NCBI RefSeq assembly: GCF_008298035.1 | Contig: NZ_CP042910.1 | Location: 5,285,001-5,349,000, forward strand | Length of the DNA stretch: 64,000 nucleotides | Direction: 5' to 3' | From: Gimesia maris | GTDB lineage: Bacteria > Planctomycetota > Planctomycetia > Planctomycetales > Planctomycetaceae | Shown here: positions 55,743-63,600 of the stretch, piece by piece | Layout of the letters: each line of letters opens with the position of its first letter | How positions within the stretch are numbered: position 1 is the first letter of the stretch | Notes under the pieces: generated by a model | What the model was told of the DNA's origin: nothing | Seen by the model: the letters and a program-made list of their open reading frames with translations, nothing else | Databases searched by the model: none | Made by a program: the position numbers and the translations under genes

Positions 55743-56009
55743 ATGTCACCACACATCACTATAGATCGCGCTCATCAACTGAGTGAACTCATCAAACAGG
55801 CGATTTCCACATCTGTACTGGTCGCCAACCAGAATGTTCAATATCAGATTGAACAGGAACAGGTCGTTCTCACTGGCATCGTCAACAGTTATTACGCAAA
55901 ACAGTTGGCCCAGGAATCAGTCAGCCGCATTCAGGGAGTCAGACAGGTTCATAATCGACTGACGGTTACGCCGGGTCAGATGGACCAGCCAACACTCAGT
56001 ACAAACTGA
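55743..56009 (+). CDS. BON-domain protein
   Basis: The 88-residue protein is a single BON domain, a small alpha/beta fold that binds phospholipid and is found in OsmY-like periplasmic proteins. The middle has QEQVVLTGIVNSYYAKQLAQESVSRI and the conserved glycine GVRQVHNRLTV that marks the end of the domain. No signal peptide is present, so the protein may be cytoplasmic. The promoter listed at 56126 lies downstream of it and serves the next gene. Confidence 0.8.
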   Translation: MSPHITIDRAHQLSELIKQAISTSVLVANQNVQYQIEQEQVVLTGIVNSYYAKQLAQESVSRIQGVRQVHNRLTVTPGQMDQPTLSTN

Positions 56010-56125
56010 AGTGACGCAAAAACGTAAATGATAACGCTTTAAGTCTTCATGCCTGCTTCGACATGTTTTTATGTATAGTTTTCGGCAAAAAACATGACAA
56101 TACATCAGGTTGCGCAGGCTGACCG

Positions 56126-56155
56126 TTGTCAAATCCGTGCGAATCTTGTTAGAAT
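56126..56155 (+). promoter_or_regulatory. Sigma-70-like promoter of the 82-residue protein gene
   Basis: TTGTCA (56126-56131) and TAGAAT (56150-56155) are separated by 18 bases; each matches the consensus in five of six positions. Transcription would start near 56162, leaving a leader of about 110 bases with a GGGGGG/CCCCC-rich segment (56178-56226) that can pair. The small protein gene begins at 56273. Confidence 0.6.
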
Positions 56156-56272
56156 CCCCGTTCCCTGGATTTTCGAAGGGGGGAAGTAGTCATTGTACGC
56201 ACTGAGGATTCGGGGTGAACCCCCGTCGCAATAAAACCGTCATTCATACAAACTAAGGGACACTGGAAGACA

Positions 56273-56521
56273 ATGTCTTTACGAAGATCTCAACTGGAAC
56301 GTCAGTTACAAAACGCAGAAACCGCGATTGCCGATTACAGCAAGGTCCTGGATGAACAGAACCTGACTCCACAGCAGCGGAAAAAGCATCCCAAGTGGAA
56401 ACAGGTCAATGCACAGCGGCTTCAGATCCTGAATCGACTGAAGTCCCTCAAAGTCATTGAAGACCGCGAAGAAGCCATCAAACAGGGACTGGCCGCTTCC
56501 ACCGAGTCTTCCGAAGACTAG
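56273..56521 (+). CDS. Small basic helical protein of unknown function
   Basis: The 82-residue protein is strongly helical with heptad-like spacing (RRSQLERQLQNAETAIADYSK; RLQILNRLKSLKVIEDREEA), basic in its middle and acidic at its end. I do not recognise it. It has its own promoter and sits 55 bases before tRNA-Ser, which is read the same way. It may act in translation or nucleic-acid binding, but that is only a guess from charge and context. Confidence 0.62.
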   Translation: MSLRRSQLERQLQNAETAIADYSKVLDEQNLTPQQRKKHPKWKQVNAQRLQILNRLKSLKVIEDREEAIKQGLAASTESSED

Positions 56522-56576
56522 AACATAGTCTTCAAGCAGAGATTATGGCTCCCCTATTTTTAGAGGGAGCCACCCC

Positions 56577-56666
<90 letters not shown>

Positions 56667-56820
56667 ATTTTTGTACAAGACCGCTTTTGACCCTTTTTTT
56701 GTAGGACCAAACGATCAACTGGAATTGAAGATTCTGATTTTGTGCTAGATTTGTGTTGATTAGAAATCCGTTTGATTGTGATTACAATATTAAAAGGTTC
56801 AAAGTGCCGCTGTACAAAAT

Positions 56821-56838
56821 GGCCTGATTCATCAGGCC
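56821..56838. repeat. Short perfect hairpin
   Basis: GGCCTGAT-TC-ATCAGGCC forms a compact perfect inverted repeat. It is followed 13 bases later by the hairpin at 56852-56885, so the two may act together as a terminator for the tRNA region or as a protein-binding site. Confidence 0.55.
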
Positions 56839-56851
56839 GCAACTAATGACC

Positions 56852-56885
56852 GGCCGGGGATTCTGAGTAATACAGAGCTCCGGCC
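56852..56885 (+). terminator. Hairpin with T-rich tail
   Basis: GGCCGGGG pairs with CTCCGGCC (one G-U), with an inner TCTG/CAGA stem in its loop. A pyrimidine-rich tail, TTCTTCTTTA, follows on the plus strand. Confidence 0.55.
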
Positions 56886-57046
56886 TTCTTCTTTATTAGA
56901 ACGCCATTTTGAAATCACCGTATCGATCATTTTTCCTGGTTGGATGACTAAACAAAGGCCGGTTCACCCCTCCACTACAGCTTGAGACTACCGACTCGAA
57001 ATACGATTCGAGTCGCCTGAGATCTCCCCAGATAAAGCGAACAGCT

Positions 57047-57084
57047 AAAAAAAACGGCCGACTACCATTCCTGGTAGCCGACCG
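57047..57084 (-). terminator. Rho-independent terminator of the frameshifted HTH gene
   Basis: CGGCCGACTACCA (57055-57067) pairs with TGGTAGCCGACCG (57072-57084) at 11 of 13 positions around TTCC, and on the minus strand a T8 tract follows (A8 at 57047-57054). It lies just behind the stop at 57109. Confidence 0.85.
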
Positions 57085-57108
57085 ATCGATGTGGCTTCTG
57101 TTCATAAA

Positions 57109-58057
57109 CTACAGTGTCTTCCTCCGACTTCGACCATCGGGAACGGGCAATCCTTTTTGCTGGTGCCAGAATTTAACGGCTGCGGTAATAACGTTTCGGT
57201 CAACCCCCAACTGTCGGGCAATTTCACCGTATGTCTTTTTCTTGTGAAACAATTCCATCACATTATCAGCTATATTCTGATGGAAGAGGGGCTTTTGATG
57301 TGCGGTATCCAACTGCCATCGCCGCTGGCGTCCGTCTGGTTTTTCCAATCCCAGTAATTCAAAAGCTTCGTGCAACAGTAATATTACACGAGATCTTCCT
57401 ACATTAAGCGCCTCTGCGATGTTCTTGATCGGTTCACCGTTATCATACATATCATTTGCGATCTTTCTCTGATTTTCTGTTGCATCCGGCTGAATGAAAT
57501 CTATTGATATCAGCTTCGCATGCTCAGAGGCATTTTGAGTTGGAGAACCATTAACCACCTCACCAGATACACCATGTGCTGTGAGTGTAAACGTTCCACG
57601 CAATGCCTTTCTTTTCCTCAAGGGAATATCAAACTCCTCTAAAATAATCTCTCCTCCAATCAGGTTACGCAATGACTGATTTGCGGTAGGAGAAGACACC
57701 TGTAGGTCTTCGTGCATGCTTGAAAGCTGCTCCCGTAGTGACCTGCCCCCGAGAATGACACCAGTCACAAGACTTAGTGTTCTGTTGTTTTCATGTCTGG
57801 CCTGTTCGGCCGTTTCCAGAGTTGCAAACAGTTCTGGGGTCAGAAACACTGTCCCCGCGGCATTTTTTGATCGCGTATTTCAAATGAGTCGAACGCAGCC
57901 ATTTCCGCAAACGTTGAATCGATTCTGAGGTCCAGGCCTGATGAGCGGTGGGATCGTCAGCATAGAGTTTCAGCAGTTTTGTATCTCCCGGGTCCTTCTC
58001 ATCAGCCCAGAACTGCAAAGCCGCGATAATGAGGAGTAGATCCTTTCGAGTGAGCAT
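57109..58057 (-). pseudogene. Frameshifted HTH DNA-binding protein (recombinase-tail-like)
   Basis: A frame starting at ATG 58057 (AAAGGA five bases before) gives 65 residues of helical protein, LIIAALQFWADE then DDPTAHQAWTSESIQRLRKW, up to the A6 run (T6 at 57863-57868 on the plus strand). There the frame changes. The next frame runs to 57109 for about 246 residues and contains two helix-turn-helix motifs, IKNIAEALNVGRSRVILLLHE and YGEIARQLGVDRNVITAAVK, ending GLPVPDGRSRRKTL. A one-base change in the A6 run would join the two parts into a protein of about 316 residues. The C-terminal layout resembles the tail of planctomycete serine recombinases (from memory, not searched); the catalytic domain is missing. 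Confidence 0.6.
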
Positions 58058-58277
58058 GGGGTCCTTTCAATCAGAAAAGTGATCTCTGAGAACAAAATCA
58101 GCCTGTTGAAGACATTTTTGCTGGTCATCAGCGGGTTGATTATACGGAAAGTGGAAGTCGCTGAGGGCTATACCAGAGGACTCACCTTATATGCCGCGTT
58201 TTCTGACTGGATTTAGATAATTAAATGTCGGATAACAAAAGATGCTGCACTGAAAAGTTATCATCAGTGAGAACCAG

Positions 58278-58979
58278 TCAAATCGTTTGAATCTCTGCAC
58301 AGATCCCGTAGTGATCAGAAAGATTCATGCCCTCCACCGTTTTTTTGGCAAGCACTTCGAGATTCTTTACCTGCTGATCAGGTGTGGTTACGAGATGGTC
58401 AATAAGCTGATCACCGTCCGGCCCCAGTGGCCCGGCCGTATGCAACTCCAGACCCAACGACAGCACTTCCTTTAATTTTTCATAGGCATATTTCGGCTGC
58501 CGTGCTTTGGGGATCCACTGATTGAAATCCCCCGTGACGATTAAAGGATCCTGGCTCATCAATTCGCTCAACAGTTCCTTGAGCGCATCCAGATAAAGCA
58601 AATGGTCCTCCCAGATATTACGATCCTTACGTCCGCCTGAAACATGTGCGGCACTCCAGGGGATACAGACACCCACAAACCGGACTCCACCAGTCACGCC
58701 GCTCACAATTCGACCGGAGGGAAAACCCAGGTCGTCATGAATGGAAACATCATTCCAAGGCAGAGAACTCCATAGCAATACTTTGCGTCGACCTTTTATG
58801 AGTGGATAACCAAAATCAGGATCCGATTCAATCAGATGGCCTCTATCCGGTAACAACCCCGCCTGGGCTTCTGTCAGACAGATCACATCCGGAGAGCGAC
58901 CTTGAATCAATTCCCGCAGCAATGTCCCTCACTCATTGTGAGACACCGCCCATTCTGTTTTCCAGATCACACATCGCAT
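58278..58979 (-). pseudogene. Endonuclease/exonuclease/phosphatase-fold gene broken by in-frame TGA
   Basis: The frame from ATG 58979 gives the typical family beginning MRCVIWKTEWAVSHNE, then hits TGA at 58931-58929 (codon 17), then continues in the same frame with GTLLRELIQGRSPDVICLTEA to the normal end at 58278. All downstream motifs are present: LTEAQ (catalytic Glu), VTGDFNQW and NLSDHYGICAE (catalytic Asp-His). The conserved Asn of the first motif, which should be at WN, is lysine here (WK). A CGA to TGA change would explain the stop. A TTG start at 58922 could give a 214-residue product lacking the first strand. Hydrolase activity is doubtful. Confidence 0.75.
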
Positions 58980-59087
58980 GATTCACTTACCTGTTAACTC
59001 TTTTTAACTTAGTGGCGGGTCTTTCAGGTCGACCTGATTGATAAGTTTCATTGCTCGCATACCTGGTACTCAGAGCCCTGGGTGTTT

Positions 59088-60194
59088 CTAGCCCCCTGCT
59101 TTGAGTTGCGCGATAAAGGGGCTGAAAGTCTTCTCCAGACGAATCATCGCATCGACCATTTTTTCGATAATTGCTTGCCACTCCGATTCATCGTCCCGAT
59201 AACCTCCCGGAAACTCTATCACAATTCGGCTGGCTTTCGAACCATCGAGCCGTCGCCATTCCAGGGGGCCACCAAAGACGGCTTCAATCTGATCTTTATG
59301 GGAATATAGCGTATCAAAGATCTTTTTATTTTCCGCCTTACACCCCGCGCCACGATCGATATACAGATCGACGATCGAAGTATGCTGTGTGACCTTGTAT
59401 GTATAGGCCAGCCCCCGTACGCCGGAGCCCGTTCCGATCCAGTGGTATTCTGAAGGTGAGATATTCGAATGCAGATCCGTTTGTGTATTGGCATATTCCA
59501 GCAGTTTTGACCAGAACCTTTTGCGGATTGAATATCGTTCCGCCCGGTCCTTCCGCTCCCGGCGTTCCTTCTCCCGGACTTGCACTGTATAGGCGGACGC
59601 CTCGGGCAGGGGGACGATCTGCTGCACATCGATCAGAATCTTTTCGCCATCCTGGTACGGCTTCATCCGCATGCAGCGAATATCCAGATCCCGCTCATTC
59701 AGCCAGAGGACGGCGGTCGTCAGTTCCCTGGAAAACTCGGCCGAGGCCAGAATGATTCTCACGTCCTGGGCAAAGCGGTCCTCGTCCGGCTCACTCCAGT
59801 CGAGATGTTCCAGCAGCGCCTCGCGTGCATCGGTTGTACTGCTAATTTTATTCAGGTAACCGGAGAACACTTCCACGGCCCGGTCAAATGTCATCGCCGA
59901 GACCATCGCCGCATAACGGATCGCCTGCAGTTCCATATGTCCGCCATCGTCGGTCCGCTTGAGTTCGATGACCACCAGGTTGGCATCCTTATCCACGCCC
60001 AAAAGATCGATCCGCCGACTCCCTTCGGTCCACTCCCCGAACTCCTCGGCAATCACCAGCGTGTCCGGCGAAATCACCTCCACCTGCATCCGCAACAGCC
60101 GCTGCAGATCATTCCGCTCCTTCACCCCCGCTTTGGCGTAAGAGGTCTCTTTCAACTCCCGCAGGGAATCCGCCGTGATTTCATAAATGGCCAT
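59088..60194 (-). CDS. DUF4268 protein with PD-(D/E)xK nuclease-like N-domain
   Basis: The 368-residue protein has two parts. Residues about 1-130 look like a restriction-endonuclease-fold domain: RRIDLLGVDKDANLVVIELKR near residue 60 supplies the D...ExK signature, as in NucS/DUF91-type nucleases. Residues about 220-365 match DUF4268, with RKRFWSKLLEYANTQTD and VDLYIDRGAGCKAENKKIFDTL. Such proteins are often next to restriction or defence genes. GAGGAA precedes the ATG. It is divergent from the PglW-like gene, so the two probably share regulation in one defence locus. A nuclease role is inferred from the motif, not proven. Confidence 0.82.
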   Translation of the reverse strand: MAIYEITADSLRELKETSYAKAGVKERNDLQRLLRMQVEVISPDTLVIAEEFGEWTEGSRRIDLLGVDKDANLVVIELKRTDDGGHMELQAIRYAAMVSAMTFDRAVEVFSGYLNKISSTTDAREALLEHLDWSEPDEDRFAQDVRIILASAEFSRELTTAVLWLNERDLDIRCMRMKPYQDGEKILIDVQQIVPLPEASAYTVQVREKERRERKDRAERYSIRKRFWSKLLEYANTQTDLHSNISPSEYHWIGTGSGVRGLAYTYKVTQHTSIVDLYIDRGAGCKAENKKIFDTLYSHKDQIEAVFGGPLEWRRLDGSKASRIVIEFPGGYRDDESEWQAIIEKMVDAMIRLEKTFSPFIAQLKAGG

Positions 60195-60622
60195 GGTGTT
60201 TCCTCAGTGCAACTCACGTAAAGTACAGAATAATAAGTTAAGTCATGTGACTGGTTTCATTAAAGAGTGATAAAACCAGTCCCATTTAATCTCTTCCTTC
60301 TCACTGAATTGAAAATACACAACCACAGTACCCAAATGTATACAACCTTTCCAGATAACAGAGCTACAGAGACTAACATAAAAACAATGTATTCCATGCA
60401 ATGCTTCTTTTTGGTGAGGGGATGGTTTCGGTGTGCAACTTAAAATCAGCAATTTGTCAGCAATCGACTGATTGAAAACCGTAACCTGAACTGGTATGGT
60501 GAGGTGTAAATATGTTCGAGCAAATTCACCCTGAAACAATCCGTGCTTTCAGCTCGGAACTTCCTCTCTGAACTTGAATTAACTCACTGTTTTTCAAAGA
60601 GTCAACAGACGCGATTCCAATA
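60195..60622. other. Divergent control region between the DUF4268 and PglW-like genes
   Basis: This 428-base region separates the two divergent genes, so it should carry both promoters and any operator. A minus-strand open frame here (98 residues) has no known motif and is likely fortuitous. No clear promoter was assigned. Confidence 0.45.
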
Positions 60623-63600
60623 ATGGCCGAGGCAGACAACTGGACAACCGTTACTGAATCAAAGTTTTCCTGGGAAAGGGAAGCCCTTGACTATGTGCGT
60701 AGTCAGTTTCCTAAATTTGCGCCCTACCGCGCCTGGTCTAATTTCGAATTCATCGCCGATGATGGAAGTATCAATGAGGTCGATCTGCTTGTCTTCTCGC
60801 CCCAGGGATTTTTTCTCATCGAGATCAAAAGCAGTCCCGGCAGACTCCAGGGCGATGCAGGCACCTGGACCTGGGAACGGGACGGCAAGCGATACCCGGT
60901 CGATAATCCGCTCATCGCCACCAACCTCAAAGCCAAAAAACTCAGTTCGCTGCTGCAGAAACAGAAGGCGCTCAAAAACAGAGGCCGCCTCCCGTTCATC
61001 GAGCCCCTCGTTTTCTGCTCAGCCGCCGGTCTGCAGTGTGAATTGAAAGGCAATGCCCGCGCCAAGGTCTGCCTCCGCGATCGGGAAGAACCGAAACGTC
61101 CCGGCATCATGGCTGCCATCTCGCGCCGTGAATGCCCCGGACTCGATTCCCATCTCAAAGGCACCCACGATACCCCCATGTCCAATGCCGTGGGACAGGC
61201 CCTCAACCAGGCCGGCATTCGCCCCTCGCAGAAAAGTCGAAAGGTCGGCGACTATCTGCTGAAACAGATCATCGGCGAAGGTCCCGGCTATCAGGACTGG
61301 AGTGCCGAACATACCGCGCTGGAAAATTCCAAACGCCGCGTCCGCCTCTATCTCGTTAGAAATGAAGCGACCCCGGAGGATCGCGACACGGTTCAGAGAG
61401 CGGCCCTCCGCGAATACCAGATCCTTGAGACTCTCGAACATCCGGGCATCCTGCGCGTGAATAACTTCACCGAGCACGAACTCGGCCCGGCACTTCTCTT
61501 CGAACACGATCCGCTCAGCATGCGCCTCGATCACTTTCTCGCCAGGCAGAAAGATCAGCTTGATATCGCAACTCAACTCGATCTCATCAGGCAACTCGCA
61601 GAAGCCATGCAGTACGCGCACGAGAAAAAAGTCGTCCATCGCGGCCTCTGTCCGCAAAGCATCCTCGTCACATCCATCAATTCTGAGCACCCTCGCCTCA
61701 AGGTCTTCAACTGGCAGCTCAGCTATCGTGAAAGCAGTACATCCACAAAAGTCTCCCGCGCCGTCAGCGCGACTTCCCACGTCGATCGACTGGTAGAAGA
61801 CGCCGCCACCGCTTACATGGCTCCAGAGATACTCACCGATTCCCAGACCAGTACCGGAGAACACCTCGATGTCTTCTCGCTGGGAACCATCGCCTATCAG
61901 ATCTTTTCCGGGTTACCCCCAGCCGCCAATGCCCTCGAACTCAGCGAGAAACTTCGTGAAACCAAGGGGCTGCAGATCAGTTCGGTCCTGAATGGCGCCA
62001 GTGAATGGCTGCAGGAAATGATCCGCTCGGCTACCAACCCGGTCGTCCCTGATCGCACCGGCTCCATCGTTGATTTCCTGGAAATGCTCGACGAAGTCGA
62101 GAACGAACTCACCTCACCCGATCATGAACAACTCGAGGACCCGACCCGCGCGAAGATTGATGATATCCTCCCCGGCGGTTACAAAATCCTGCGCAGGCTC
62201 GGTCACGGCGCCTGTTCCGTCGCCTTCCTCGTCGAACTCGATCAGCAGGACTTTATCCTCAAAGTCGCCAGCGAAACCAGGCACAACGATCGACTCCGCG
62301 CCGAAGCCGAACTGCTCAGTCGACAGGAAATGCGACACACCAACATCGTCGATTTTGTCGATGCGGTCCAGCTCGGCAACCACTTTGGTTTCCTCATGCG
62401 TCCCGTCTATACAGAACGGGGCAAACGACTGATTGAAACCCTCGGCCAGCGGCTGCGTAAAGATGGACGACTCCACATCGACCTGCTCCAGCGGTTCGGC
62501 GACGACCTGCTCCAGGTGGTCAACCATCTTGAAGAACAGGGCATCCCGCACCGCGATATCAAACCCGATAACATCGCTGTCGGCATGGTCGGGCGCGGCA
62601 GTAAACTGCATCTGGTTCTCTTCGATTTCTCACTTTCGAAAACTCCCGCGGAAAATATCCGCGCCGGTACGACCGGCTACCTCGAACCACTGCTCCCCCT
62701 GCGCGAACCGGCCCCGCCCCGCTGGGACCTGCACGCCGAACGTTATGCCGCCGCTGTCACACTCTACGAACTCGCGACAGGCACGCTCCCCGTCTGGGGG
62801 GATGGAGTCACCACCGCCATCTATCTGCCGACTGACACCGAAATCACCATCGATGCCGAACTCTTCGATCTCGCGCTCCGCGAATCCCTCACTGAGTTCT
62901 TCACACAGGCCTTCCGCCGCAATATCGACCAGCGGTTCGACAACGCTGAAGAAATGCTCCGCGCCTGGCGCAACTGCTTTGAAGGCATCGATGAACCCGG
63001 AGCCCTCTCCGATCACGCCGATGAAACCAGGCTCCAGGAACTCCTCGCCGACGCCGAATTCGAAACGCAGATTCCCGAACTCGGACTCGGTTCCCGCTCG
63101 GCGAATGCCCTCGACCGCGCGAACATTCTGACCGTCGAAGATCTGCTCACCGTACCCATGCGGCGGCTCATGCGTCTCCGCGGCGTCGGAAATAAAACAC
63201 GCCGCGAAATCACGTCAGCCGTCAAAATTCTCCGCGATCGTCTGGGCAAACCCGATCGAGATCCCAGCTCCCTCAGCGATCCGGAATCTACTCAAACTGA
63301 ACCGGTGGCCGTCGAACATCTCAGTCTCGACCTGCTCGTCAGTCGCCTCCTGAATACCGGTGCCCGCGATGGTGAGAATTTCCAGCGCGGCGTGCGACTG
63401 CTGCTCGGACTCGATCCCGCACTCCAGGATCCCTGGCCCAGCCAGGCCGAGATTGCGCGAGAGCTGGACGTCACCCGCGCCCGTGCCGGTCAGATTGTAA
63501 CCAGACTGCAGGACCGCTGGAGCAAAGACGCCGCACTCACGCGGCTCCGCGCCGATCTGGCGGAAATGCTCGCTGTTCAATCCGGCGTCATGTCAATCCG

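Noticed and set aside
60243-60539. 98-codon minus-strand frame in the control region
   Set aside because: No ribosome site, no motif, and it sits in a divergent promoter region; likely fortuitous.
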